This document shows positions 31,311-45,083 of a stretch of 64,000 nucleotides of DNA, piece after piece. Made by a program: the position numbers and the translations under genes. The stretch is from Dasypus novemcinctus (lineage: Eukaryota; Chordata; Mammalia; Cingulata; Dasypodidae). The notes under the pieces are model-generated. The model saw only the letters and a list, made by a program, of their open reading frames with translations. It was not told the DNA's origin and made no database searches. The first letter of the stretch is position 1. Each line of letters begins with the position of its first letter. The stretch spans positions 89,923,675-89,987,674 of the forward strand of contig NC_080683.1 in assembly GCF_030445035.2 (NCBI RefSeq). Direction: 5' to 3'.

Positions 31311-32437
31311 TTCTCAGCTGAGACTTAGAGTATTACTACTTTCTGCAGCCTTCACTGATGTTATTCATACATGGAGGGCTATTCAAATTTCAGCTCTTCT
31401 ATGACATTTTCCCTTACTATAGCAGTGCACATTTTGTCTTCATATTCATAACTTTATTTAAATTTACTGTAGATGAAAGAGGAAGGATGAGTCCAAAGAC
31501 ACAAAGTTATAAACAACATGATGTTTAAAGAGGAGAAAGTTGTTCAATAAGGCTAAGTACAGTATTCCTTTTAACTACTGATAAGAGGCAATTATAGACA
31601 AAGCAGGAGAAGACAATTATGAAGATCCTAGTACATGACACAAAAGAGTCTGCCTTATATCCAAAATGACTTAAGGAGTCATTGAGTGAATTTAAGCAGG
31701 GAACAGCTGTAAGTTTTATTTTAGTTAGATTACTCTGAAAATATGGTGGCTCAATTGGAAGTTGGCCAGAACTTTGGCAAGCAACCTGGTGAACTGTGTA
31801 TTGTAATATTTGAAATTAGAGCAGTGATGACAGAAAGCATATAATACATATATTTCAGAAGAAAACCATCATGAGTCTGTGACCAATTGAATGTGGGCTG
31901 GGGAGGTAACAGAGAAAATATGAGATTTCCAGCTTGGATTATAGGGCAGATGATATCCAGTACAAAAAATAATAAACATAGGTATAGATCGAGTTTGGAG
32001 GAGAATATAAGAAGTTTCATTTTTGTGAGATTTTGAATTTGAAGTGCCTGTGGCATACCAGGGGTAATGTTCAGTGTGTAGCTGGTGATATGCATATGGA
32101 CCAGGAATATTGTTCAAATATTTTCTCATCCGTTCAAGCAGAAACAGGCTGCAAACAATTGCAGGCAGTAAAACAGTAGACTTGTCTGGAACTCAGGAGC
32201 ATTTTAAACTGGAAGCATATATTGGGGAGTCTGTAAAACTTATGTGCTAGGTGAAGCAATTAACATGGATGAATTTAATTTGGTAAAAAGTAAAAAAAGA
32301 GAAGCAAGTTTTTGATAGAATTTAGGACTCACCAATATTAAATGATAATAAGGAAAAGAAAAAATCCCTGAAAAACATTGAGGAGTAGCAGCAAGAGGGT
32401 TGGTAGTGACTAAAAGGACCACTGTATGATATGAACA
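31311..32437. other. AT-rich DNA, possible ancient repeat
   Basis: The stretch 31,640-32,260 has a texture I associate with old interspersed repeats (TTTAAGCAGGGAACAGCTG, GAAGTGCCTGTGGCATACC). I cannot name the family. No gene is visible. Confidence 0.3.
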
Positions 32438-32668
32438 GAGATGGTATGGTGTAGTCAGACTGCCTGGGTTCAAATCCCAGCCCTGACATTTAATAGCTAT
32501 GTAATGTGATCTTTCTCTGCTTCTATTCCTGAACTGTGAAATACAAGAGTAGTACCTTTCTTATGGAGTAATAGTGAAAATTAAATGAATAAATACATAT
32601 AATGCACTTAGAAGAGTGTCTGTACAGAGTAAGGGCTACACAAATGTCTATCATTAATATTATTAGTG
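32438..32668 (+). repeat. MIR SINE
   Basis: A well-preserved MIR. The tRNA-like head contains GACTGCCTGGGTTCAAATCC. The core and the tail (GTACAGAGTAAGGGCTACACAAATG) follow in order. Confidence 0.8.
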
Positions 32669-35275
32669 TCCCTAAGGAATTTCAAGAATAAGCAAGAGTT
32701 CTTGTTTGGGAGCTCTTGTTTAATGATTTCTTCGTTGGAAAAACATAACCAAGGACTGTATAATGAGTTTCTTGGTTTTATTAGTGTTCCAAAGATGGCA
32801 TTTGTCTTCCTTTAGTTAACCACATTATTAAATTTTTTGAAAAATTTCTCCACAAAACAACATGTAGATTTAATGTTGAAAGAGTTGACTGAATTTATTT
32901 ATCACTTTTTCCAAAATCTCACTTACATTCATTCTCTTCTAAAAGCTCCTGCTGCCTTAATCAAGGTAGGCTGAATTTCAAGGGTTAGATCCAAAGGGGC
33001 AAACCAGGTAGGTATCTTACCCATCATTCCCAAAACAGCAGAAGTCTGTAGGAAAGTTAAGCTAAATCCCTGAGAGAAATCTAAGAGTTCATGATAAGAG
33101 TTCAGATGATAAAATTGATATGCAGGAGATAAGCCATAAACAAGAGGAGAGCAGATTAGACTCCACATGAACTCAGGAACAACCCAAGATAGGTCAGGAC
33201 ACTTGCGGGGGAAGGACATGAAGCAGCCATCAGATGTGTGTGGTTCCTCTGTCTGTCAGTGAGGCAGAGCATATGGGTGTGTTAGTCTGGATTAAGTATA
33301 CACACCTGGAATAGACAAGATAGTAAAATTGTAGTCATGTTGCTAGAATGTTACTTTTCCCATTTTCCTCTAAATCCACTCTATATTTGGTATTTAAAGC
33401 AGGAATTAATTCCCATTTTTATTAAAAGCGTGCTATTGTCACTAATATTAAAAACGCTCTAAATAAACCACTTTTTTGTAACAGGAACAATGTTCATATC
33501 TTCTATTGCTACTGGCAAGTTCACTCTACAATGAACACAGAACATTTGTTCTTACGAGTAAAGATTTAAGACTCACCACATTAGATCATCAATTGGTAGA
33601 ATTTTTAAGTCAGGTACACATGTAATACCAAATCTTCCAGTTTTACCTTTTTTATGTGGCACATAAGATTATTTAAAATAAATTACTGCTTCAAAATATG
33701 TACACATAATTTCCCTGTTGAGGCATTTTCTTAGATCCAATCGAGTTGGTCTCTTCAAAAGAATTTAAAAACAAACAAGCAAAAAACCTTGAATTGCTAC
33801 TTTGTATATATTCTATAAATTTTCATGCTAATACTCATTAAAGATTTGCTTTCATTTGCAAGTTTTCATTTTTCAGCCCAATTTTCCCAGTGCATAAATT
33901 GTTCCTTGGGAAAATTAAGTGATTTCTTTTTTTTTTTTTTCCTTTTTTAAAAACACATTAACTTCTGGCCACTAGGGTTCAACTTTCAATATATTGAAGA
34001 CATTATGTTTCAAATGATTCACCAGAGCACTGAATTCACATAATATTTAGAATATATGATTCAAATCTTATACTTGTGTCTTGTGTAAATACTTTACTTC
34101 AGGATAAATTTTCTTGAGAAATCAAATCATGTTTCTTGATTATTATAGTTAGGTATTTCTTTAAGATAATAGCAGAGGTATTTTTATTTGAGTTGATAAG
34201 GAATAATCTTGTTTTTGTTTTTTGCTTATTTGTTTGTTTGCTTTACTAGGCATGAAAAAGAGTTAATTTACAAAAGGAAAGAGTGTGACTGCAGTTATAT
34301 ATAGTAATAGTACCACAAGTACAAAAATGATCAGATGTAGATAGTTTGATGTAGTGCTTTGCTTCAAGGAAGGATGGGGCTATACATAAGAAAATATATC
34401 GGTTTGAAAACTCTTTAAGAGTTAGATTTTTACATTCTTATTTGCATGTTTGATGCTGAATACACATATCCTTATTGATGAGTTATCTACTTGAAATGAA
34501 AGCAGAAATTATTTTCAAACCAATAGATATGGAATAATAATTTACAAATTAATTTTGCATTCAAGCAACTTAGGGAAAAAGATAAAATGTTTAAAATATT
34601 AGGTTTTTTCCTTAGTGCAAGTACAGAATGAATTTTTAGTAAATAGACCCTAACCCCAGTGATATCATGATGGCACATTTACGTCGATGAACATTTTATT
34701 TGCACATATCTTTTCTCTCCAGGCACCAGGTTTCTTTTTATATAAAACTAAATGGTAGTGTAAATCTTTGTGGAGAGACAGATCAAACTTTTCCTCTTCA
34801 AAATTCTTTGGGCTTTGAATGACAGTCAGTTTAGAAGGAGATTTTATATTAAACATCTTTTACTGCAGTGTAATGAAACCTGCCCTGCAGTTCTGTTGAC
34901 ATTAATAAATGATTAATAATTTTGATAAAAGATTCCTTTCTAAAAATTAAATACTGTCTACAAATTCATAAATTCTGTATCAATGTTAACATTTATCGTG
35001 ACATATTAGATATATTTTTGTATCATAATCAAATCATTAGCTCTGCTCTCTCATGTTTCATTCAATAGACTGTTGGGAGACTAGGACACAATATTCAATA
35101 ATATCATGAATTTAATAAAATAAGAAATGAGACAAGGACAAACCCTTCATGATCATTTCCATTCCAAATGAAACTCTTGTGATGACTTTTTATTTTTTCA
35201 TTTCCTTTCAATCACATACACCCAAATGTAACCTTTGCCATTTTTTCATAATTGAAAAATCTTAATTATTTTTTC
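32669..35275. other. Unique AT-rich DNA, no gene seen
   Basis: No gene or clear repeat. A 96-codon minus frame at 32929-33219 has no recognisable domain. A T15 run lies at 33929-33943. Confidence 0.4.
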
Positions 35276-35728
35276 TTTTAATTCTTTTTTCTTTTAATTA
35301 GAGAAGTTGTGAGCTTACAAAACAGCTATGCATAATATACAGGATTCTCATACTCACTCTACACCAATAACTTGAATCATTATGAAATATTTGTTACAAG
35401 TGATAATATTATAAATATATTACTGCTAACTATAGACCATAGATTACATCTGGTGTATTTTTTCCATAGACCACTCTACTATTAACACTGTGTATTAGTA
35501 TTGTACATTTGTTATAGTTCCTGAGAGAACATCCTCATATTTGCACTGTTAACCATAGTCCATCTTCCACCACATGGTCCTTTGTTTTATATAAGCCCAT
35601 GCTTTGTACAGTACATCTAAAGTGTGCACTCAGTGGCTCTCCATTTCATCAGAGTTGTGCTGCCATCACCTCAGTTCATTTCAGTATGTTTTCTTAACTC
35701 CGAAAGGAAAAACTCCCTACTCCCTTAT
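35276..35728 (-). mobile_element. L1 3' region, inverted segment
   Basis: Minus-strand L1 sequence of the same type as 40795-41490 (reads TTAGAGAAGTTGTGAGCTTACA on plus). It abuts a plus-strand L1 segment at about 35729. Confidence 0.5.
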
Positions 35729-36135
35729 ACACCACTGAGTATGCACTTAAGATGGATTGTACAAGGCATTGGACTGTATAACAGTGAATCCTATGGTACA
35801 TGGTGGACTGTGGTTAACAGAACAAATATGAGAATGTTCACTCATGAACTAAAACAAATATGTAATACTAACAGAGAGTCTTAATAATCTTGGTGTATTT
35901 TTGGGGAAAAATACACCAAGAGTAAGATATGGGCTATAGTTGATTGTAATATTTTGATGAAGTTCTTTCATAGCTTGTAATAAATGTTTCACAACAGCAT
36001 AAGGTGATGGTGGTGGGTGATGTACGGGAGACATGTATGATGATATGAATGTTTGTTTTATAATTTTACAAGTTTTACTATCCACTTATTGTTTATGTAT
36101 TTTCAAGTATGAATGATATAATTCAATAAAATTTC
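35729..36135 (+). mobile_element. L1 3' UTR and tail
   Basis: Plus-strand L1 end with one tail unit of the kind arrayed at 14831-15803 (ACACCAAGAGTAAGATATGG.. to TTCAATAAAATTTC). Confidence 0.65.
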
Positions 36136-37132
36136 TTTTTTAAATGCAAAAAACCTCATTTGCTAAGGACCTTGAATAATTTGTGTTAATTCTCTAATTT
36201 ATAGTTTCCTTTTGAGTAAAATGGGGATGAAAATAGCAATTTTGTATGGTTATAAAGTGAAAAAAAAATAATGCAATGAAAGTCCCTGAAACATAACAAA
36301 TGTCTTTTATCACTAATATCACTACTTTTATTAGGTTATATAGAACACTGTCTCCTGAGTATATTTGGTAAGTTAGGTGGTAAGAGTGTGATTCTGCTAA
36401 ATTTAAATAAAGTATCTCAATCATTAAAAGTATATTGAATGAAATTTCAAATTACTTACAAGTTGCATACATTTTCTCACCTTTGACTAGAAGGCTATTA
36501 AACCTAGACAACATATTTTCAACAAAATGTGTGCTATATTCAACTACTTTACTAATCTATTCTTTGCTTCATTGGTTTCACAGATTTCTTGAAAATTTTC
36601 AAGTTCTTTAGAAAAAAACTCTGCTATGTAAGGCCTTAGATACAAGCTTGTGTAATGTCTCAGAAGAAAATGTTCAAAATTATTATTCCCTGGTAAATTT
36701 TAAAGCTGCTTTAACGACTCAGACCTTAGGTGCCAAGCATTGCTTGAGAAGACCTGTGAGTCTTCAACAGGTTCTTTACCTAGCAAGTACCACAATTCTG
36801 TCAATGAAAAAGATGCTCCCCAATGGTACCCTTTTGGGGCAAAAATATTATTAATTATGGAATAAGATAGAAAGGAGCATGAAAATATAATACTATAGCT
36901 AATACATGTTGAGTACTTGAATATGTCAGGGCTCTGCTGCCTCTCCTCCTCCTCTTCCTCCTTTTTTCCATCCTCCTCTTCAATTGGCAAACAGGGATTA
37001 GATATGAAGGAAACAATCCAAACTCTGCTTGGGCCCAGGTTGTCCTGCTAAAAAGACCTAGGAGAATGGTTAACCAAGTTACTTTTGAGCCATCTACAAT
37101 GTGAATCATTTTCTAGGTTAAAAAATAAATGA
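36136..37132. other. Mostly unique DNA with a possible MIR remnant
   Basis: Positions 36,165-36,330 contain AATAATTTGTGTTAATTCTC and GAGTAAAATGGGGATGA, consistent with a degraded MIR. A pyrimidine-rich patch (CTCCTCCTCTTCCTCC) lies near 36,945. No gene is seen. Confidence 0.35.
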
Positions 37133-37560
37133 AGGAAGTAGATTTGGCTCAACATAAAGTGCCCACCTACCATAGAGGAGGTCCAGGGTTCAAACCCAGG
37201 ACCTCCTTGACCCATGTGGTGAGCTGACCCACGCACAGTGCTGATGCGCGCAAAGAATGCTGTGCCATGCAGGGGTGTCCCCTGTGTAGGGGAGCCCCAC
37301 GTGCAGGAGTGCTCCCTGCAAGAAGAGCCACCCTGTGTGAAAAAGTGCAACCTGCCCAGGAGTGGCGCCGCACACATGGAGAACTGACACAGCAAAATGG
37401 TGCAACAAAAAGAGACACAGATTCCCGGTGTCACTGACAAGAATGCAAATGGACACAGAACACACAGTGAATGGACACATTGAGCAGACAATGGGGGGAC
37501 AGGAAGAAAGGGGAGAGAAATAAAAATAAGTCTTAAAAAATAAAATTTAAATTAAAAAAA
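37133..37560 (+). mobile_element. DAS-like SINE, full length
   Basis: Plus-strand element. The tRNA-like head (GGTCCAGGGTTCAAACCCAG, B box) is followed by the family body (GATGCGCGCAAAGAATGC, GGCGCCGCACACATGGAG, ACAGATTCCCGGTGTC). The tail is A-rich. It is the longest SINE in the window. Confidence 0.85.
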
Positions 37561-40500
37561 ATGAAAAGAATTTTCCATGTTGATTGACTTGTGTATTGGT
37601 CTGCACAGCAAATTCAACTGAATCTTACTTAAAAATAGAGCTGTCTACATGCATAAGTTTGGCAAGTTTTATTGGCATGGTGTCCAAATCAATTGAAGCT
37701 ACTGCATACATAATGCAAAAAAAGCTAGTAAAATACAAATAAACTAGTCATTGATGCTAGTATTTCTAAATTCATTGAAACAACTGTTGTTTACTAAGGA
37801 GTAGAGTGTAAGCAGTTTTATACAGATGAGTAAATTGCTTGTATATAAATATATCTCTATAAAAATGTATAGACACGATCTAATACTCTTCTTAGTTGTT
37901 TCAGAGATATATTCATGAACCATCCAAACAATTGCATTTTTGCCTGAATTTGACAGATTTTTTTCCAGATATTTGGTATCCTTAAAACATGTACAATATG
38001 CTGAGCTGAGCTTTTAATTCTACTTCTTGCATTTCTACAGCATATGAAATATTCTTATATATCATGAAAAGTATGTGTGAAATACACATAAGTGTGAGGG
38101 TTTCAGTCAATTTTCTGATAATGCTGTCTTCATTTTCATTTAAAATGTTTTGTTTTCACATAGAAAGAGTCTTGTTCGTAAATATATTTGTTAATATATT
38201 TTCTCAAATTTTAAAATGCTAGCTAATATTTAGTGAGAACTTTCTATGTGCCAGGCATTTATCAACTTATTTAAATATTACTGAAATAAATTTTACTTAA
38301 AATGTAAATCCTGATTTAAAACTTGATTATATAAGATGCATAACTGAAAAAAATTTACTGAGTTATTTAGATCCATTAAAAATCATTATCAAACACACAT
38401 CTGTCAATGACTAAAATACTTTATTTTTATATTTCTTGATATGAACTACAAAGCACAAATGTGAAAAATATCATAATCATTTTTATATATCACAATATTT
38501 TACCAAAAAACCCTTACTGAAATGGACATATATTTTTACATCTCTTAGAACTGTATACACATATTACCTACCTCATTACAGAATCTGCACAATGTTTGCT
38601 ATATCCTAGGAGATTCTAGCCCATATAGCCTTGAAATTACCAAGGAGAAATATTATTTCCTAAAAAGTGTAGATACCTTCCATAATCTACTCTAAAATAG
38701 TCTTTGATTTTTTAACCCAATAATCACAACTGAGGATAAACAATATATTATATTCTAATTAAAAATAATTAAATCTTAATAGAAAAGTATTCAAATGCTA
38801 TTTTTCTGTTACTGTAGTCAATTACCTTTTATGAGAGAATAACTATTTGCTGAAAGAATGAATGAAATGAAATAAGTATGGCAGTCAAAGAATACTTCGT
38901 CTTTCTATTTGATTATTTGATGGTACTTTAGAAAGCTTCCAAAATGTGGAGACCTGTACTACTTACATTATATTACATATAAAATATGAGCAAACATTAC
39001 CCCATTAATATTTTTATTCTTGACCCAGTTCTCTTCATTAGGGAACCTTAAATCAAAGAAAAATTATTACATCAAAAGAATTTAAATTTGCCTTGGAAAT
39101 CATTTACTATCTTGGTTAATACTATTCGTAGTGTTAACACATATGCTAATTAAACACATATGCTAAGTACAAGCAAACACAAATGCACACAAACCAGCTA
39201 AAGATCAATTGTTAATTAATATTCAACATCACCATAAATAAACCTCCAATCTTCTTATTTTGTTTTCACTAAAACCAGAAGCTATACCTCACTAAAAATA
39301 GATATCAAAATATGAATAATGATACTTCTTTAAACTTGACTTCTCTAGGTATCTACCCTCCAAGTGTAGGATTCTTACATTAATGGGAAATATAAGCCTC
39401 TTTTAAAAGGTACTACAATCACAGAGTATACAGTGCATGGTGATAGTGTAGAGAAATTAAGATAGAAATAAATTAGGAAATATGTTTCTGATATATATAT
39501 CAGTCACATGTGTATGTGTGTGTGCACAGACACAGTTAGGAAACAGCTGCTCTATGCATAATTTGAATGAATGGATATAAAAATTCATTCTTATCAAGAA
39601 TTTACATTGTATGCTTAACTTTTCAAATGATGCACTTAGATGTAAATCTGAAAATTAATTTCTGATACCAATATATTATAATCCCAGTACATTTTGAAAT
39701 TAAACTCTATATCTTAAAATAATTTATAAACAAAAATGCTTTTTAAAATGCTTAACTTTTTAGTCTTTCATATTAGAATTCTAAGTGTAAAGAACACTGA
39801 AAGCTAGTATTGTAGTCCTAGAATTCAGTTTATGAAGTTTGGTGGCAGGTCTCTTTGAGCCTAATCTTCCTCATCCATAAAATAAAAGGTCAAATTTTGT
39901 GTTCTCTAATTTAATTTTGTTTCTCATATTTTATGGTTCTAAGACTGGCAAAGTGAACAGTAAGGCTGAGGTAAAGATCTAGTTATGTGACTCGCATGTG
40001 AAAATGCACACTTCAAAATTAATACCAGCCTGCAGTGAATCCTTGGTTTCTTGATTTTTATATACATCTCAGAAGAACATGTATATTCAGATTTGGCACA
40101 GAAAAAAGTGAACTGGTAATCTAGAGGGGAAAGAAAATCCTCCTACATATATCTTCCCAGGGTATCTCCTTGAAATTGCTTGGCACAGAAGCATCACCCT
40201 AAGCTCAGGGCCGTGTGGTGGTGGAGTTGCTCAGTGATATTTTTCTTTCTTTCCCTCTTTCACGCTCAAGATGCCTGTGCAATTACTTTAAAAAGTATCA
40301 AGTTCTATTCAGTGCTAAATATTCTGATTTTTGCATGATCTTCCTCAAGGATTTAACTTTATGATAAAATGATACACTCATTTTTGAAAACAGATTTAGA
40401 TTCAACCCCATAAACCAACATCTTCAAGATATAGTGGTTACATTCTCTTCTGGAATAGCTGTTGGCTATGTAAGTGAGCTGATACTTTCGGTTCAAGCTC

Positions 40501-40794
40501 CAAAATGACTCTCCCTAAGCCAAGAAAGAAAGAAAAGAAGGAAGGTGGGAGGAAAGGGGAGGGGAGGGGAGGGAAGAAAAACCCTTTATTTTAAAGCAGA
40601 AAAGAAAGTTGAACATTTTAAATGAGAAATCTCAGGACGTAAAAACTTGATCTCAAACAAAATAAAACATTGGTTTTGAAGAGTACAGCTTACCTAAAAG
40701 GCAGCAGATTCTATGTCCTTACAGAACAGATTCATGAGTTTATCTGTTTCAATGACACTGAAGCAGACATGTTGCGTTATTTGCTTTTTGCTTT
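37561..40794. other. Unique AT-rich DNA, no gene seen
   Basis: No coding or RNA signal. An L2/MIR3-like phrase (CTATGTGCCAGGCATTTATC) is at 38,247. A TG/TA microsatellite is at 39,493-39,535. A purine run (AAGAAAGAAAG..GGGGAGGGGAGGGGAGGG) is at about 40,520-40,577. Confidence 0.4.
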
Positions 40795-41490
40795 CTTTTC
40801 TTTTTATTACTATTATTTATCTTAGGGAAGTTGTAAGCGTATTAAAAAATCATGCAGAAGATAGAGTGCCCTGTAACCTTCTGCCCTCCCCTGGTGCCCC
40901 TGAAACATGCAGATTTCTCTATTCTTAACACTTTCTATTACTTTAGTACCTTTGGTATAACTGATGAAACAGTATTTTTAAAATTGTGCTAACTATGGTC
41001 CACAGTTTACATTGGGGTCACTGTGTTATATATGTACGTTTTCAAAATTTTTATTCTAGTAATATATACACAACCTGAAATTTCCATTTTAAGCATATAT
41101 AAATATATACTTCAGTTGTTTTAAAATTTCCATTTTAAGCATATACAAATATATACTACAGTTGTTTTAATTACATTGTTGTGCTACAATTGCCACCATC
41201 TATTATCACAACTTTTCCATCAGTCCATATAGAAACTCTATCAAATGAGCATTAACTCTCCATGCCTTACCCCTACTCTGCCCCCTGGTAGCTTGTATTT
41301 TAGTTTCTGACTCTATGAGTTTGCTTATTCTAAATTATTCAAGTCACTGAGATTATACAATATTTATTCTTTTTGTGTCTGGCTTATTTCACTGAACATT
41401 ATGTCTTCAAGTTTCCATGTTGTCTCGTGTATCAGAACTCCATTACTTTGTACAGTTGAATAATATTCCACATTTTGTTTATGGACACGG
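40795..41490 (-). mobile_element. L1 3' end
   Basis: Minus-strand L1 ORF2 C-terminus and 3' UTR. The plus strand shows TTTGTGTCTGGCTTATTTCACTGAACATTATG and TTGAATAATATTCCACATTTTG, the hallmark late-ORF2 words read backwards. A 46-bp tandem duplication occurs at 41081-41126 and 41127-41172. Confidence 0.75.
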
Positions 41491-41944
41491 TTGAAGCAGA
41501 CTTTTTGAAGTTATGGAATCTAAGGGTCTTGATGAACCAATTGGCACATGAATGTATTCTGCAGTAGGCTTCTGTATGAAGCATTAGGGTTGCATATGAG
41601 GAAGCATAAAGAGAACGTTTCCCCATGAAAATCTTTTCTGGAGCATGAAGACAATTCCAAATTAAGAACATCCCTTTAAAATTTGAGTACATTAAATATC
41701 AAACCAAGTCTCAAAGACGCCTTCTTACATTCACATACTGCCTTTGAGAATAATTTCCACATGACACAGAGGCAGTCGTACATGTTAAAATTGTACCTGT
41801 TTTTAAAATTTTCCAAAGGGTGCCTTGACTTGCATATAAAATACTATTTTCTGATATAATTCATATACTTTCCACAAAAAAGTCTTGCTTTAGAACACAC
41901 TTAAATTCACAACTCCCACAAATATTCTGTCCTCTCCAATTTCA
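41491..41944. other. Unique DNA upstream of the CpG-rich segment
   Basis: No clear repeat. It ends in a pyrimidine tract and CAG (TTCTGTCCTCTCCAATTTCAG) that resembles a splice acceptor. Confidence 0.35.
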
Positions 41945-41945
41945 G

Positions 41946-42329
41946 GCAACAAGAGTGCCAGAAGATTTGGAATGTGTATAACCCCAAACTATGTTTTTCT
42001 AACTAATCTTGGCAAGCTTAAAACCCTGGAAAGTCACAATTCACTTCCCAGGCGATCATCCTGGACAGCTCAGCAGCCGAGAAGCAGAACAGGATATCCA
42101 GCTATTGAAGCGGCCGCCGGCCCAGGTGGCCGACCACGCAGCTGCGGCGAGCCTCCTACCAGGAGGGCAGCGCCGGGCACAGGAAGACGAGCGCCTTTCC
42201 TCTGTTTCAGCTGCAGAGGAAAGCACAGTCTGTCCGCCCCAAACACTGCCTGCAGACACAGCACTTTTCAGCACTGGTGAAAAGAGGGCACCGTCGTCTC
42301 TAACAACAAATGTCAGAAGAGGAACAAAT
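41946..42329 (+). other. CpG-rich segment, candidate exon of unknown function
   Basis: An isolated GC- and CpG-rich block (densest at 42,060-42,250) in AT-rich surroundings. A good splice-acceptor-like sequence ends at 41945 and a GTGAGT donor-like sequence begins at 42334. One plus frame is open from the acceptor to a TGA at 42278-42280 (about 110 codons), and a second from 42009 to 42338. I do not recognise either product. High GC lengthens chance frames, so coding is unproven. Alternatives are a retrocopy fragment, a lncRNA exon, or a decayed CpG island. Confidence 0.3.
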
Positions 42330-42629
42330 CATTTGTGAGTTTCAGGAGGTCCCAACTCAAGCAGATAGTTGACTCCAGAAAAACAGCTTCGTTTGATTAT
42401 TGTGCCGGATGAGACAGCATCATAAACGTGAGGCCATTTAAGTCCAGTTGTTTTTGTACTAAACCTATAGGATGAGAGAAACTAGAGGTTAGAAAGGCTG
42501 GGCTTGGAAATAGGTTCTCTGGCCTTGTGTTAAGAGCTCCACGACAGGGATTTTCATCGTGATTGAGGGTAAGGTCTTCTCCCTAAGGTCATTCTTCTAT
42601 TGTGGTATTTTACTTCTTGAAAGAAATTA
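42330..42629. other. Unique DNA, no feature seen
   Basis: Nothing recognisable beyond the donor-like GTGAGT at its left edge. Confidence 0.35.
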
Positions 42630-42785
42630 ATGGGGAAGCGGCTGTGGCTCAAGCAATTGAGCTCCCGTTTACCACATGGACGACCCAGCTGTTAAAAAAA
42701 AAAAAGGCGTCCCAGGCCTTCGCAGCAGGGAGAGGCACCAAAAAGTCAAGGACACAACCAGATAGAAAAAAACAAAAAAATTATT
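42630..42785 (+). mobile_element. DAS-like SINE, short
   Basis: The head GGGGAAGCGGCTGTGGCTCA is intact. The body is short and interrupted by an A12 run, followed by an A-rich tail. Confidence 0.8.
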
Positions 42786-44049
42786 GGTTTTTATTCAAGC
42801 TGAAATATACTCAGAACATACTTCTTCAGATTCATGTTAATATCTATGAAATAATTCTTAAATGTTCAATAAGGCAGGAATAGTAAAATAAAAATTACAT
42901 ATTTCCAAAATTGGTAAAACGAATTAACACTTGCTTACTGTTATAAATCAGTGGCATATATGTCTATTTTAACTTCTAATATTTTTAGTGAGGTAAGAAT
43001 TAGAGACTCGAGAGAAAGTGGATTACTTTCTTCAACTGAGACTTATTTTAGCTAGCTCATAGAGTGAAATTTCAAGATTAATGTTTTATATGTTTTGTAT
43101 GTAAAAGTTTGTATTCCCAATTGATAGGAAGTACATAATGTCAATTTTTTTTATTCCTGACACTCACTAAATGCTGCCTATCTGATAGATATAGATAAAT
43201 GATAGATAAATAGGTAGAGCAGACAAATTAATGTTAAGCTCTGGGCAGTTGAGGAGCGCAGACACGAAAACTTATCATCAGCCTAGTTTCACTTTTGTGC
43301 ATATGTAAATTTTTTAAAAAACTGAACATTAAAATTTTATTCTGTTATTATCCTACCAGAATATTGATTAAAATCTGAGTTACTTGAAAAAGTATTCTGA
43401 GACTATCAAGCCAAATAATTTATAATTACAATATATGGTCAAAAAGCCCATATGAGGATCTACTTAATAAAGATGCATCAAAAGTATTTTTCATGAACTT
43501 AAGAGATCAGTAATACTATTATTTTTCTAAAGTTTAAAAGAAAATTCATTTTTGGAATACATATCAAATTATTTTTAATTGGAAATGCAAGAATTACAAG
43601 TTGGTTAAATAAGTCAATCCACTGTTGGTGAATAATTTGATAATCAGTCTATACTTTAGAAAACTTGAACAGGATTGATTATCAAACTATGAAAGAATTT
43701 GATCCACTCAGCTTTTGTCTATGTGATGTTTTACATCTCTATGTTGTTTTTTTTTCATTTTAATAAATAAATGATTATTTAGTCAGAAAAAAGAACTTTT
43801 AATAATTGTCTTATGAATTGATAAACATGATGTTTTGGTGGCCATCATTATTCATGTAAATTTATATCAAATCTTAATCAGATTGTATCTAGGGGTTATT
43901 TTTCCACATAATAAATCTTCTGGAAATTCAGAAAGATTGTCTTTTTCTCATCTGGAAAAATTTGTAGGCAATTTCACATCCCTTGCTAAATTTGGGATTT
44001 TATCCATCTGCGTGTGTTTGTGAACTAGCCTCTTTTTTTTTTTTTTTAA
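42786..44049. other. Unique AT-rich DNA, no gene seen
   Basis: It contains a short GATA-type microsatellite (43,184-43,213). No coding signal. Confidence 0.4.
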
Positions 44050-44522
44050 AGCTTATTCTCTTTATTTTTACTGGGGTAAAATATATTATAGGCACCTTCA
44101 AGTCTCAGTTGAAGAAAGTAATCACTTTCTCTCAAGTCTCTAAAACAATTACCAGACCTACCAGGCATATTCAGTGGCATTAATTACATTCACAGTGTTT
44201 TGCTGTCATCACCATTATCCACTACTAAAACTTTTCTACTACACCAAATAGAAGCTCCGTACTAATTAAGCATTAACTCCCTTTCATCTTCACAACCCAC
44301 AACTCTGCCCCTGGTAACTTGTAATCTACTTTCTACCTCCATGAATTTGCGTATTCTAGTTATTTCATATAATTAAAATCATACCATATCTGCCCTTTTG
44401 TTTTTGGCTTATATCTTATAATATGTATCAAGCTTCATTCCTTTTTCACAACTGAATAATATTCCACTGTGTGTTTATACCACATTTTGTTTACCCATTC
44501 ATCCTTGGGTTGCTTAGCTTAT
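44050..44522 (-). mobile_element. L1 3' end fragment
   Basis: Same late-ORF2/3' UTR region as 40795-41490, in the same orientation (TTGCTGTCATCACCATTATCC, ACTGAATAATATTCCACTG on plus). Confidence 0.7.
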
Positions 44523-45083
44523 TTTAAAATTAAACGGTAAAACTAGAAAAATTAGAAATTCAGAGAAATAAAAAGTGTTATTTTAGCATTTACATTTCAG
44601 AATGTCTCTGAACATACTTGTTTTAACAGAAGATAAAAAATGTAACATTGGTACACATACTGTTTTAGAATCATTATTTTCTCATCTTTTATATTATGAC
44701 TCTATTTTCTATCAGTCAATTTACATCTGCAATATCAATTGTAAAATCTGTCTGGCATTCATTTATAAATACACCCTAATTTATTGAACCAATCCCTAAT
44801 ACTAGACATTTACTTCATTTCTAACTTTGCACCATTCTAAAGGAGGACACAATTAATATTTTATCAAATATTTATTAAATCTAAGATTAATTCTAATAAA
44901 TCTAATAGAAGAATTAATGAGCCAAAGTCAATAACCACATTTAGGGCATCAGATTAATATTTCCAAATTTCCCTTTTAAAAGGTTGTAGTCAGAGTCTGG
45001 AGTGCTAACCATTACATAAAGATAAGAAAATAAGTCATATTTTTTTATTTGGGGATGTATGTTTGTTTACATTAAAAACGTTA
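44523..45083. other. Unique AT-rich DNA, no gene seen
   Basis: No recognisable feature. Confidence 0.35.
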
